From: DAHUYF01 sp963789275
Lineage (GTDB): Bacteria > Pseudomonadota > Alphaproteobacteria > ATCC43930 > CGMCC-115725
Assembly (NCBI GenBank): GCA_963789275.1
Contig: CAWBKF010000004.1
Location: 812,285-876,284 of the forward strand
Length of the DNA stretch: 64,000 nt
Direction: 5' to 3'
This document shows, piece after piece, positions 1-8,140 of the stretch; the stretch's first letter is position 1; every line of letters begins with the position of its first letter. A program made the position numbers and the translations under genes. Under the pieces are notes generated by a model. That model searched no databases, was not told the origin of the DNA, and saw only the letters and a program-made list of their open reading frames with translations.

Positions 1-1
1 G

Positions 2-12
2 ATATGTCATAT
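2..12. promoter_or_regulatory. Short AT-rich palindrome at the window edge
   Basis: ATATG-T-CATAT reads the same on both strands and stands out against the GC-rich background. It lies about 135 bases before the SIMPL-domain gene and could be an operator, but upstream context is cut off by the window edge. A similar ATATGA/TCATAT dyad precedes the marR gene at 31831. Confidence 0.25.
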
Positions 13-146
13 ACCAAGTTCTATTTTTGGCAAGACACCGGTTGATGGGCAACAGGCTTTCTCCATTCAGGCGAGGTGGGCCAATGTTTTGCCGGCATGC
101 GACAATGCCGCGTACGGCCGTTGAACGGTTCATCAGGAGAATGCCC

Positions 147-845
147 ATGCCGCGTCTGTCGCTCGCTCTTGCCGTCCTGCTCCTGTCGGCGACCCTGCCG
201 GCGCTTGCCGCCGAGGCGCCCGGCGATAGCGGCACGGTGCTGCATCTCAGCGAGCAGGCGCAGCGTCCGGTGGCGCGCGACCAGCTGCGCGCGGTGCTGC
301 GCGTCGAAGGCAGCGACAGCGATGCGGCGCGCCTTCAGGTGGAGATCAACCGGCGCCAGGCCGCGGCGGTGGCGCGCGCCAAGAGCGTCGCCGGGGTCAG
401 CGTCTTTACCGGGGGCTATGGCGTCTATGAGCAGCAGGCCAAGGACCAGCCGCCGCAATGGCATGGCAGCGCCGGCCTGACGCTCACCTCGCGCGACGCG
501 GCGCCATTGTTGGCGCTCGTCGGCGAGCTGCAGCAGAGCGGCTTGCTGATGTCGGCGCTGTCCTATGAGCTGACGCCGGAAGCCGCACGCAAGGTGGAGG
601 ACGAGCTCACCGAGGAGGCGCTCGGCCGCCTGCGCCAGCGCGCGGAGCGCATCGCCGGCACGCTCGGCCTCGCCGTGCTGCGCTTGCGCGACCTGCGCGT
701 CGGCAACGCCAACGGGGCTGAGCCGCGGCCCTTCATGCTCGCCCGCGCCGCCGGCGCCGCAGCATCCGCGCCGGTCGCCGAGCCCGGCGAGGCCGCCGTC
801 TCGGTCTCCGTCGATGCCGATGTCGAGCTCGGGCCGAAGCGCTGA
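147..845 (+). CDS. SIMPL domain (DUF541) periplasmic protein
   Basis: A 232-residue secreted protein of the SIMPL/DUF541 family, whose members sit in the periplasm or outer envelope. Most have no defined biochemical activity; some, such as BP26-type proteins, form oligomeric channels. Residues 1-22 form a clear signal peptide with a likely cleavage after ALA. The mature part shows the family layout: an N-terminal beta strand, a helix rich in Ala/Arg ('AAAVARAKS'), a 'SAGLTLTSRD' strand, a long helix with 'ARKVEDELTEEAL' and a C-terminal strand. The start was chosen at 147 because an AGGAG motif at 135-139 is better spaced for it than for the ATG at 141. It converges tail to tail with trxC, leaving only 3 bases between stops. 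Function beyond the family is not claimed. Confidence 0.8.
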   Translation: MPRLSLALAVLLLSATLPALAAEAPGDSGTVLHLSEQAQRPVARDQLRAVLRVEGSDSDAARLQVEINRRQAAAVARAKSVAGVSVFTGGYGVYEQQAKDQPPQWHGSAGLTLTSRDAAPLLALVGELQQSGLLMSALSYELTPEAARKVEDELTEEALGRLRQRAERIAGTLGLAVLRLRDLRVGNANGAEPRPFMLARAAGAAASAPVAEPGEAAVSVSVDADVELGPKR

Positions 846-848
846 CCC

Positions 849-1295
849 TCAGGCGGCCTCGGCGAGGTGCTGGCGCGTCCAGGCGAGGAGGCGCGGCAGC
901 GGCATCACGCCGGTGGCGCGGGCGAGTTCCTTGCCGTGCTGCACCAGCAGCAGCGTCGGGATGCTCTGAATGGCGAAGCGCTGGGCGATTTCCGGTGCTG
1001 CCTCGGTGTCGAGCTTGGCGACGCGGATCGCCGGCTCGAGCGCCTGCGCCGCTGCCTCCACCACCGGCGCCATCATGCGGCATGGGCCGCACCATGCCGC
1101 CCAGAAATCGATCAGCAGCGGCAGATCGCTGCTCTCGGCGTGGCGCGCAAAGGTCTCGGGCGTAAGCGCCAGCGGCTGCCCGGTGAAGAGCGGCCGGTGG
1201 CATTGGCCGCAGCTGCCCTTATCGGCAAGCCGGGCGCGCGGCACACGGTTGAGCGTCCCGCAATGGGGGCAAGGCAGGGTGAGCGGATCGCGCAT
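849..1295 (-). CDS. trxC: Thioredoxin 2 (TrxC)
   Basis: A cytoplasmic disulfide reductase of 148 residues. The N-terminal zinc-binding region has two Cys pairs (C9/C12 and C29/C32), which separates TrxC from TrxA. The thioredoxin fold follows with the active site WCGPC at residues 68-72 and the cis-proline segment 'SIPTLLL'. The ATG at 1295 is preferred over an in-frame ATG at 1307 because GGAGG lies 5-6 bases upstream of it. The gene follows emrB on the same strand after about 47 bases, so it may be co-transcribed with the efflux pump. TrxC is often linked to oxidative stress in other bacteria, so placing it behind a drug-efflux operon may link export of redox-active compounds with thiol repair; that is inference. 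Confidence 0.93.
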   Translation of the reverse strand: MRDPLTLPCPHCGTLNRVPRARLADKGSCGQCHRPLFTGQPLALTPETFARHAESSDLPLLIDFWAAWCGPCRMMAPVVEAAAQALEPAIRVAKLDTEAAPEIAQRFAIQSIPTLLLVQHGKELARATGVMPLPRLLAWTRQHLAEAA

Positions 1296-1342
1296 GGCAA
1301 CCTCCAAAGCCTATGTGGGGGCGCCGGCGCCGCCGGCAAGCG

Positions 1343-2944
1343 TCAATGCGCCTCGACCGGGCCGGCGAGCTGCGGCTTGCGCACCAGCGGCATGAACAGC
1401 AGCGCCACGGCGAAGACCGACGCCATCATCAGCAGCACGTCGTTGAAGCTGAGCACCAGCGCCTCGCGATAGACGATCTGCGCCAGCTGCTTCATCGCCG
1501 CGATATCGGGATCGCCGGGGATGACGTTGCCGAGCCGCGCCGACAGCGTGTCGAGGAAGCCGCGCACGCCGGGATGGCCGGGATTGATGTCGGCGGCGAG
1601 CCGGTTCCAGTGGAATTGCTGGCGCTCGGTCATGACGGTGTTGATGCCGGCAAGCCCGATGGCGCCGCCGAGATTGCGCGTGAGGTTGTAGAGGCCGCTG
1701 GCGTTCTTGAGCTTGTCGGGCGGCAAGGTGCCGAGCGCCAGCGTGTTGATCGGCAGGAAGCACAGCATCAGCGATGATCCCCTGAGCGCCTGCGGCAGCA
1801 GCAGCTCGGCGAAGCCCCATTGCGCGGTCATGAACGAGGTGAGATAGACACCGGTGCCGAAGAGCGCGAGGCCGATGGCCAGCATCAGCCGCAGGTCGAG
1901 CTTCTTCGACAGCGCGCCGGCGACCGGCGCCGACAGCATCTGGAAGAAGCCGGTGACGAACATCACTTCGCCGATCTCGAGGCTGTTGAAGCCGCGCACC
2001 TCGGCGAGATAGAGCGGTACGATGTAGACCGAGCCGTAAAGCCCGATGCCGAGGATGAAGCTGAACAGCGAGCCCATGGCGAAATTGCGGTCGGCAAAGG
2101 CGCGCAGCTCGACGATCGGGTTGCGATAGGCGAGCACGCGCCAGAAGAACAGCGCCGCCGAGACCGCGCAGGTCACGGCGAATCCCAGGATGACGCCATC
2201 GTCGAACCAGTCGTTGCGCGGGCCTTCCTCCATCACATATTCGAGGCTGCCGAGGAAGAGCGCCATCAGCGCGAGCCCGGCATAGTCGAAGCCGCGCAGC
2301 AGCGCGCGGTTCGGCCGGTCGACATCGACCAGCAGCCAGACGGTGGCGGCGACGATGATGCCGGGCGCAAGATTGATCAGGAAGAGCCAGTGCCAGGAGA
2401 AGGCCTGGGTGAGATATCCGCCCACCGTGGGCCCAAGCGTCGGCGCCGCGGTGGCGACGAGCCCGATGATCACGCTGACCCCGGCGCGCTTTTCCGGCGG
2501 GAAGAGGGCGAAGCTGGTGGCGAAGACGGTCGGGATCATGGCGCCGCCGAGGAAGCCTTGCGCGGCGCGGAACACGATCATGGAATCGAGGTTCCAGGCG
2601 GCGGCGCAGAGCGCGCTCGCCAGCGTGAAGCACCCCGCCGACAACGTGAACAGCACGCGCGTCGTCAGCACGCGCGAGAGAAAGCCCGAGAGCGGGATCA
2701 TCACCACCTCGGCGATGAGATAGGCGGTCTGCACCCAGCTGATCTCGTCGGAGCCGGCGGCAAGCCCGGCCTGGATCTCGCTGAGGCTGCTCGAGACGAT
2801 CTGGATGTCGAGCAGCGCCATGAACATGCCGAAGACCATGGCGATGAAGCCGACCCAGACGCCGATGCCGATCGCGGGCGGCGCCGCGGCGGAAACCGCC
2901 GGCGGAGCGGCATCCGCCGCGGCGTCGAGGCGCGCGCCGTCCAT
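1343..2944 (-). CDS. emrB: EmrB-type drug efflux MFS transporter (DHA2 family)
   Basis: An inner-membrane proton-driven multidrug exporter of 533 residues, the usual size for the 14-helix DHA2 family. Hydrophobic segments run along nearly the whole protein. Visible family motifs are 'LDIQIVSSSL' in the first helix (the LD-x-TIVN region of DHA2 members), an R-rich loop 'LSRVLTTRVLF' and the antiporter motif C region 'TLGPTVGGYL' in helix 5. Its ATG overlaps the stop of emrA as ATGA, so translation is probably coupled. With EmrA and an outer-membrane channel it would form a tripartite pump; no TolC-like gene is in the window. Confidence 0.92.
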   Translation of the reverse strand: MDGARLDAAADAAPPAVSAAAPPAIGIGVWVGFIAMVFGMFMALLDIQIVSSSLSEIQAGLAAGSDEISWVQTAYLIAEVVMIPLSGFLSRVLTTRVLFTLSAGCFTLASALCAAAWNLDSMIVFRAAQGFLGGAMIPTVFATSFALFPPEKRAGVSVIIGLVATAAPTLGPTVGGYLTQAFSWHWLFLINLAPGIIVAATVWLLVDVDRPNRALLRGFDYAGLALMALFLGSLEYVMEEGPRNDWFDDGVILGFAVTCAVSAALFFWRVLAYRNPIVELRAFADRNFAMGSLFSFILGIGLYGSVYIVPLYLAEVRGFNSLEIGEVMFVTGFFQMLSAPVAGALSKKLDLRLMLAIGLALFGTGVYLTSFMTAQWGFAELLLPQALRGSSLMLCFLPINTLALGTLPPDKLKNASGLYNLTRNLGGAIGLAGINTVMTERQQFHWNRLAADINPGHPGVRGFLDTLSARLGNVIPGDPDIAAMKQLAQIVYREALVLSFNDVLLMMASVFAVALLFMPLVRKPQLAGPVEAH

Positions 2945-4035
2945 CAGCGCGCGCTGGCGGTGCGGGTGGCGGGCGCGCTGGCGCCGAGCAGGCTGCCGAC
3001 CGAGGTCCCGGACGCGTCGCGCGTGTCGACATCGGCCACCACCGAGAGGCCGGGACGCAGCAGGCCCGACAGCGGGTTGGCTGCCGGGATGGCGATCCGC
3101 ACCGGCAGGCGCTGCACGATCTTGGTGAAGTTGCCGGTGGCATTCTCCGGCGGCAGCAGGCTGAACTCCGAGCCGCTCGCCGGGGCGAAGCTTTCGACCG
3201 TGCCGGTGATGGCGCTGCCGGGGAAGGCGTCGACGGAGATCGAGACGGGCTGCCCCGGCCGCATGCGCTGCACCTGGGTCTCCTTGAAATTGGCGACGAC
3301 ATAGATCGCGGGCAGCGGCACCACGGCGAGGAGCTGCGTGCCGGGCTTCACCAGCTGGCCGATCTGGACACTCCTGTTGCCGACGACGCCGTCCACCGGG
3401 GCACGGATCACCGTGTCGGCGAGATCGATGCTCGCGAGATCGAGTGCCGCCTGAAGCTGGCCGAGCTTCGCCTGCGCCTCCTGCTTCTCGCTGCCGAGCA
3501 CCGGCAGGCGGTTGCGCTCCGCCACCACCGCCGCCTTCGCCTTGAGCAGCGCGGCATCGCCCTTGCGCGCATCGGCCTCGGCCATCTCGAGCCGCTGCCG
3601 GCTTGCTGCCGCATTCTCCGCCAGCATGCGATAGCGGGCGAGATCCTGCTGCGCGCGCAGCCGGTCCGCCTCGGCGCTGGTCACCGCCGCCTCGGCCTGG
3701 GCGATCACCGACTGCTCCTGCACGGTCTCGTTGTCGAAGGTGGTGATCGCCGCCTGCTGCGCCTGGAGCTGCGCCGCGGCCTGCGCGCGCCGCGCCGCGA
3801 AGTCGCGATCATCGATGACGACGAGCACGTCGCCCGCCTTGACGCGCTGGTTGTCGGCGACGCGGACTTCGTGGACATAGCCCTGGATCTTCGGGCTCAC
3901 GATCGAGGTATCGGCCTGGATATAGGCGTTGTCGGTGCTCTCGAAGAAGCGGCCGACGCGCCACCAATAGCCGCCGCCGGCGGCGCCGGCGCCGACGATG
4001 AGGACCGCCACGGCACTGAGGATGGTTCTCTTCAT
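2944..4035 (-). CDS. emrA: EmrA-type membrane fusion protein (HlyD family)
   Basis: The periplasmic adaptor of the EmrAB pump, 363 residues. It begins with a cytoplasmic MKRT, one transmembrane segment (about residues 5-22, 'AVLIVGAGAAGGGYWW') and then the first lipoyl half 'IVSPKIQGYVHEVRV'. A long alpha-helical hairpin rich in Ala, Gln and Arg follows, then the second lipoyl half 'IRAPVDGVVGNRSVQIG' and a beta-barrel segment ('LLAVVPLPAIYVVANFKE'). Start 4035 was chosen over an upstream ATG at 4071 because AGCGAGGA lies just before it and the upstream extension would run into the operator region. First gene of the emrA-emrB(-trxC) unit and divergent from the TetR gene. Confidence 0.92.
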   Translation of the reverse strand: MKRTILSAVAVLIVGAGAAGGGYWWRVGRFFESTDNAYIQADTSIVSPKIQGYVHEVRVADNQRVKAGDVLVVIDDRDFAARRAQAAAQLQAQQAAITTFDNETVQEQSVIAQAEAAVTSAEADRLRAQQDLARYRMLAENAAASRQRLEMAEADARKGDAALLKAKAAVVAERNRLPVLGSEKQEAQAKLGQLQAALDLASIDLADTVIRAPVDGVVGNRSVQIGQLVKPGTQLLAVVPLPAIYVVANFKETQVQRMRPGQPVSISVDAFPGSAITGTVESFAPASGSEFSLLPPENATGNFTKIVQRLPVRIAIPAANPLSGLLRPGLSVVADVDTRDASGTSVGSLLGASAPATRTASAR

Positions 4036-4076
4036 GGCGCAATCCTCGCTAAACTGGGGAAGCAGGAACAAGAATG

Positions 4077-4093
4077 AACTGAACTGTTCAGTT
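4077..4093. promoter_or_regulatory. Palindrome 1 in the emrA/TetR intergenic region
   Basis: AACTGAAC-T-GTTCAGTT is a perfect 8-bp inverted repeat around a single base, about 42 bases upstream of emrA. TetR proteins bind such dyads as dimers; the position between the repressor gene and its likely target supports an operator role. Confidence 0.6.
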
Positions 4094-4100
4094 TCCAGTG

Positions 4101-4130
4101 GACAAACTAAACCGCCTAGTATAGTTTGTC
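4101..4130. promoter_or_regulatory. Palindrome 2 in the emrA/TetR intergenic region
   Basis: GACAAACTA at 4101-4109 is mirrored perfectly by TAGTTTGTC at 4122-4130 with 12 bases between. It sits midway between the divergent genes and would cover promoter elements of both. It shares an AAACTA/AACTG-like half-site flavour with palindrome 1 but is not the same sequence. Confidence 0.5.
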
Positions 4131-4140
4131 AATGGGAATC

Positions 4141-4156
4141 TGAACCGATTGGTTCA
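4141..4156. promoter_or_regulatory. Palindrome 3 in the emrA/TetR intergenic region
   Basis: TGAACC-GATT-GGTTCA, a perfect 6-bp dyad, ends 33 bases before the TetR start codon. The TGAAC/GTTCA core also occurs in palindrome 1, which suggests one regulator recognises both and autoregulates its own gene. Confidence 0.55.
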
Positions 4157-4189
4157 ATTGTATCCACTGAGCCCGTTAGGGAAGGCGCA

Positions 4190-4819
4190 ATGGACGCGGC
4201 ACGGAAACTGGAACGCACGCCCGGGGTCCGGGCGATGAAGCCGCAGCAGATCCGCGAGGCGGCGGCGCGGCTCTTTCTGACGCAGGGTTATGGCGCGGTC
4301 AGCATGGATGCGATCGCGCGCGAGGCCGGCGTCTCCAAGGCGACGATCTATGCGCATTTCGCCGACAAGGCGGAGCTCTTCGCCGACCTCGTCACCGGGG
4401 AATGCGCGCGGCAATGGCCCGACATCGCCCTGCTCGAGGCCGAGCCCAGTGATCTCCGTGAGACTCTGCTGGCCGTCGGCACGGTCTATGCCGAGCTGCT
4501 GGTCTCGCCCAAGGGGGTGCAGACCTTCCGCATGGTGGTGGCGGAATCGCCGCGCTTCCCCGAGCTCGGCCGCGCCTTCTACGAGGGCGGGCCGCGCCTC
4601 ATCCGCGACAAGCTTGCGGCTTACCTGTTGCGCGCCGAGGCGCAGGGCAAGCTCGCGCTCGGCGACGCCCGCCTCGCCGCGCAGCAATTTCTCGCCATGC
4701 TGCGCTGCGAGCATCATTTGCGCGCGCTGATCGGCCTCGGCGAGGTCGCGGGATCCCAGGATATCGCGCGTGTCGTGACCGCCGCCACGGACATGTTCCT
4801 GCGCGCCTACGGGCGCTGA
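4190..4819 (+). CDS. TetR/AcrR family repressor, probably of emrAB
   Basis: A 209-residue transcriptional regulator. Residues about 15-65 carry the TetR helix-turn-helix ('ARLFLTQGYGAVSMDAIA', 'GVSKATIYAHFADKAELF'), followed by an all-helical ligand-binding domain ('SPKGVQTFRMVVAESPRFP', typical of AcrR/TetR_C members that respond to drugs or phenolics). The start at 4190 (MDAARKLERTPG) was chosen because the longer reading frame would include the operator dyads and run into the divergent emrA gene. GGGAAGGCG just upstream is an acceptable ribosome site. Divergent orientation and three palindromes between it and emrA make it the likely local repressor. Confidence 0.9.
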   Translation: MDAARKLERTPGVRAMKPQQIREAAARLFLTQGYGAVSMDAIAREAGVSKATIYAHFADKAELFADLVTGECARQWPDIALLEAEPSDLRETLLAVGTVYAELLVSPKGVQTFRMVVAESPRFPELGRAFYEGGPRLIRDKLAAYLLRAEAQGKLALGDARLAAQQFLAMLRCEHHLRALIGLGEVAGSQDIARVVTAATDMFLRAYGR

Positions 4820-4829
4820 ACGGAACCGC

Positions 4830-5063
4830 TCAGCCGCGCCAGAAGGGCTTCGCCGCCTCGCGTGCCGCGTCGAAGCGGGTGACGCCGATGTCGCGGAGAT
4901 CGCGCTCGCTCATGGCCAGCAGCGCGTACCGGTCGCGCGCGCGGCGCCGCCATGTCGCGGTCAGGCCGAGCACGCGGCCGATGCCGGCTGCGACCATGGG
5001 ACCGATGGCGCCATCGCGCCGCCGCGGGCGGATGGTGGCGTTCCAGGAGTGCTGCTTGAGCAT
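4830..5063 (-). CDS. DUF1127 small basic protein
   Basis: A 77-residue Arg-rich protein whose C-terminal half carries the DUF1127 signature: 'RARDRYALLAMSERDLRDIG' continuing into 'VTRFDAAREAAKPFW'. In alphaproteobacteria, DUF1127 proteins affect RNA turnover, phosphate and stress responses, and some bind RNA; a specific job here is not known. The ATG at 5063 has a strong AGAGGAGG ribosome site 8 bases upstream, which decides it over a longer frame starting at 5103. It converges with the TetR gene, 10 bases apart. Confidence 0.82.
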   Translation of the reverse strand: MLKQHSWNATIRPRRRDGAIGPMVAAGIGRVLGLTATWRRRARDRYALLAMSERDLRDIGVTRFDAAREAAKPFWRG

Positions 5064-5238
5064 CGGCGCGATCCTCCTCTGGAGCGAATTGCCCCGTCAT
5101 CATCTTCCTTCGGGCGGGCGGTTCTATCCGGTCCCAGCGGCGAATGAGGCGCCCTCGCCGACGTCATGGGAATTTGCCAATCGCCAAATCCCGGCTATTG
5201 AAGGGTTGACGGAAGCCGCGGAAAAAGAGGTCGGGCGT

Positions 5239-6246
5239 ATGACGGTGACGGTGCTTTATCCCGAAGGGCAGATCCCCGATGACAGCCTCGAGCGCGCGGT
5301 GTTCGGGCCGGAGGCGCGGCTCGTGCTGAAGAGCGCGGGCACTCTGGCCGAGCTCAGCGATGGCGACTGCGCCGAGATCGACGGCCTCATGATCTCGCGC
5401 TTTTCCGTCACCGAGGCGGACATGGCGCGGATGCCGCGGCTGCGCGCCATCGTGCGCATGGGCGTGGGCTATGACCGGCTGGCGCGGCCGGCGGCGGCAA
5501 AGCGCAACATCCTGATCTGCAACGTGCCGGATTACGGCACCACCGAGGTCGCCGACCACGCGATCGCGCTGCTGCTGGCGCTGCGCCGCGGCATCCTGCA
5601 GCACCATGACGCGCAGCGCCGGACGCCGCCGGCGCCGTGGCGGCCGATCCCCGGCGCGCTGGTGCGCCGCGCCTCGGTGCAGACCCTCGGCATCATCGGG
5701 CTCGGCCGCATCGGCACGGCGGCGGCGCTGCGTGCCCGCGCCTTCGGTTTCCGCGTCGTGTTCCACGACCCCTACCTGCCGAACGGCGCCGAGCTCGCGC
5801 TCGGCATCGACCGCGCCGCCACGCTCGAGGAGCTGCTGCGCCAGAGCGATGCGCTCACCATCCACACGCCGCTGACGCCGGAGACGCGCCAAATGCTGGG
5901 GCGCGACCGGCTCGCGCTGCTGCCGCGGGGCGCGGTGGTGGTGAACACGGCGCGCGGGCCGATCATCGATCTCGACGCGCTGGGGGATCTGCTGCGGGAC
6001 GGCCATATCGCCGGCGCCGGCCTCGACGTCGTGCCGGTGGAGCCGCCGGTCGAGCCGCTGCCGGCGCTCATCCGCGCCTATCGCGCACGCGAACTCTGGC
6101 TCGAAGGCCGGCTGGTGATCACGCCGCACGCCGCCTATTACTCGCCCGAGGCGCTGCACGACACCCGCGTCAAGGCGGCCGAGACGATGCGCGCCGCGCT
6201 CTTCACCAACGCCCCCAAGAACGTGATCACGCCGGAGATGTTCTAG
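5239..6246 (+). CDS. D-isomer-specific 2-hydroxyacid dehydrogenase
   Basis: A 335-residue NAD(P)-dependent oxidoreductase of the D-2-hydroxyacid dehydrogenase/CtBP family, which interconverts 2-keto acids and D-2-hydroxy acids. The N-terminal substrate domain is followed by the Rossmann motif 'LGIIGLGRIGTAAALRA'. Catalytic residues are recognisable: Arg in 'NTARGPIIDL', the acidic residue in the 'GLDVVPVEPP' region and His in 'ITPHAAYYSPEA'. 'NVPDYGTTEVADHAIALLL' is typical of CtBP-like members. The exact substrate is not predictable. The start at 5239 fits the length of the family; the upstream in-frame sequence lacks family similarity. The alpha/beta hydrolase gene follows after 25 bases, probably in one transcript. 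Confidence 0.88.
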   Translation: MTVTVLYPEGQIPDDSLERAVFGPEARLVLKSAGTLAELSDGDCAEIDGLMISRFSVTEADMARMPRLRAIVRMGVGYDRLARPAAAKRNILICNVPDYGTTEVADHAIALLLALRRGILQHHDAQRRTPPAPWRPIPGALVRRASVQTLGIIGLGRIGTAAALRARAFGFRVVFHDPYLPNGAELALGIDRAATLEELLRQSDALTIHTPLTPETRQMLGRDRLALLPRGAVVVNTARGPIIDLDALGDLLRDGHIAGAGLDVVPVEPPVEPLPALIRAYRARELWLEGRLVITPHAAYYSPEALHDTRVKAAETMRAALFTNAPKNVITPEMF

Positions 6247-6271
6247 CCTCGAGCGGACGAAAGGAACTGCC

Positions 6272-7201
6272 TTGAGCGACCCCGCGATTCCGGCCGATCT
6301 TCTCGCCATCCGCGCCGCCGCGCCCGATTGGTTCCGCTGGGCGATCTCGGCCGCGCCGCAATCACGCTCGGTCATCGTCGCCGGCTGTCCGATTCACTAT
6401 CTCCTGTGGCCGCCGCGCGAGGAATGCATCGGCGAGCGCGGCCTGCTCTTCGTCCATGGCGGCGGCGCGCACGCCCGTTGGTGGAGCTTCATCGCGCCCT
6501 ATTTTACCCGCGGTTTCCGCGTCGCCGCCATCGACCTCTCGGGCATGGGCGACAGCGGGCGGCGCGAGAGCTACACCGCCGAGCTGCGCGCCGAGGAGAT
6601 GCGCGGCGTCATCGCCGATGCCGGGCTCGGCCCCAATCCCTTCGTCATCGGCCACAGCTTCGGCGGCTTCATGACCATGAAATTCGCCTCGCAATTCGGC
6701 GACGAGCTCGGCGGCGCCGTGATCGTGGATTCGCCCATCCGCTCGCCCGAGGAGGAGGCGCAGCGGCCGCTCTCGCCGCCGCGCTGGGCGAACAAGAAGG
6801 TCTATGAGAGCTTCGAGGCCGGGCTCGCCCGCTTCCGGCTGATGCCGCCGCAGAGCTGCGACAATGAGTTCATCGTCGAGTACATCGCGCGCCACTCGCT
6901 GATGCCGGTGGCGGGCGGCTGGACCTGGAAGTTCGACGGCGCGGCGATGGGCACGCGCCGCTTCGGCGAGCCCTTCCGCGAGTATCTCCAGGCGGTGCGC
7001 TGCCGCGCCGCGCTGATCTTCGGCGAGAAGAGCGCGCTGGTGTCGCGCGCCACCGCCTCCTACATGTCGTCGCTGATGGGGCCGCTGGCGCCGATCGTCG
7101 AGGTGCCGGAAGCGCAGCACCATGTCATGCTCGACCAGCCGCTCGCCTTCGTCGCGGCGCTGCGCATGCTGCTGGAAAGCTGGATCCGCGCGGAGCCGTA
7201 G
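6272..7201 (+). CDS. Alpha/beta hydrolase
   Basis: A 309-residue esterase/hydrolase-fold protein. The oxyanion-hole region is 'LLFVHGGGAHARWW', the nucleophile elbow is GHSFGG (Ser in FVIGHSFGGF), an acid is likely around 'IFGEKSALVSRA', and the catalytic His is in 'EAQHHVMLDQP'. The gene probably begins with TTG at 6272, supported by AAGGA at 6261-6265 with normal spacing. It follows the 2-hydroxyacid dehydrogenase closely, which suggests a shared catabolic role such as hydrolysis of an ester whose acid is then oxidised; substrate unknown. Confidence 0.85.
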   Translation: MSDPAIPADLLAIRAAAPDWFRWAISAAPQSRSVIVAGCPIHYLLWPPREECIGERGLLFVHGGGAHARWWSFIAPYFTRGFRVAAIDLSGMGDSGRRESYTAELRAEEMRGVIADAGLGPNPFVIGHSFGGFMTMKFASQFGDELGGAVIVDSPIRSPEEEAQRPLSPPRWANKKVYESFEAGLARFRLMPPQSCDNEFIVEYIARHSLMPVAGGWTWKFDGAAMGTRRFGEPFREYLQAVRCRAALIFGEKSALVSRATASYMSSLMGPLAPIVEVPEAQHHVMLDQPLAFVAALRMLLESWIRAEP

Positions 7202-7215
7202 CGGCGGGGAAAGTC

Positions 7216-8061
7216 CTATTCGGCCGGAGGAGTGGCCTTGGCGGAAAGTCCGGTGAGCTCCAGGCTGATCGCCTTGAGGCGGTGCCGCGCCGCGGCATCG
7301 TAGGCTTGCGCATTGGCGCGCGTCTGCCGCAGGCCGTCGAAATAGAGGCCGCTGCGCCCGTCGAGCGCCGCCGATGCCGCGAGGTTCAGGATTGCTTCGG
7401 CGCCCTCCTCGACGCTGCTCCACGGCGTCACGCCGGCGCGGCGCACCATGGTCGTGTTCATATAGGTCGCCGGGTGCAGGGCATTGACGCAAACGCCCGC
7501 GCCTTTCAGCTCCTCGGCGAGATCGATCGTGAACATGATCTGCGCAAGCTTGCTCTGGCAGTAGGCCCGCGTGCCGCTATAGCCGCGCGCCAGCATGAGG
7601 TCGGCAAAGTCGATCGGCTGCTGTCCGGCCGAGGCGACGTTGACGATGCGCGCCGGCGCGCTCTTCCTGATGAGCGGCAGCAGCAGGTGGGTGAGCAGGA
7701 AGCCCGCCAGGTAGTTGACGGCAAAACGCAGTTCGTGGCCGTCGGCGCTCGTCTGACGGCTGCCGCTCGCGCCGTCGGTGCCGATGCCGGCATTGTTGAT
7801 CAGGATGTCGAGCCGCTCCGTCTTGCTGCGGACGGCATCGGCAAGCCGTCGCACCTCGGCGAGCGCGGCGAGATCCGCCGGCAAAAATTCCGCGGTGCCG
7901 CCGTCTTGCGTGATCTCGGCGACGACGCGCTCGCCCCTCTCGCGGTCACGGCCATGCACCAGCAGGTGCGCGCCGGCCGCGGCGAGCCGCCGCGCGACCA
8001 GCCGCCCGACGCCGTCCGTCGATCCCGTAACCAGTGCCGTCTTTCCCTTCAGTGTGCTCAT
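7216..8061 (-). CDS. Short-chain dehydrogenase/reductase
   Basis: A 281-residue SDR protein with the cofactor motif TGSTDGVG (residues 12-19), the structural 'NNAGIG' motif, the catalytic Ser in 'IVNVASAGQQ' and Tyr/Lys in YCQSK. The layout, including 'FAVNYLAGFLLTHLLLP', resembles retinol dehydrogenase-like SDRs that reduce or oxidise hydrophobic alcohols. Substrate unknown. It lies downstream of another NAD(P)-binding protein on the same strand (79 bases between), opposite to the alpha/beta hydrolase. Confidence 0.9.
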   Translation of the reverse strand: MSTLKGKTALVTGSTDGVGRLVARRLAAAGAHLLVHGRDRERGERVVAEITQDGGTAEFLPADLAALAEVRRLADAVRSKTERLDILINNAGIGTDGASGSRQTSADGHELRFAVNYLAGFLLTHLLLPLIRKSAPARIVNVASAGQQPIDFADLMLARGYSGTRAYCQSKLAQIMFTIDLAEELKGAGVCVNALHPATYMNTTMVRRAGVTPWSSVEEGAEAILNLAASAALDGRSGLYFDGLRQTRANAQAYDAAARHRLKAISLELTGLSAKATPPAE

Positions 8062-8140
8062 GGGTGAGTCCCGTTGCTGCGATCCTGCCAGATGATGGCG
8101 CGGTGCGCACCACGCGACCAGTAGCGGGCGCCTATTCGCC

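Noticed and set aside
1311..3302. A 663-codon open frame overlapping emrB and emrA in another frame
   Set aside because: Arg/Ala-rich product with no recognisable domain; the two efflux genes in the true frames account for the conservation.
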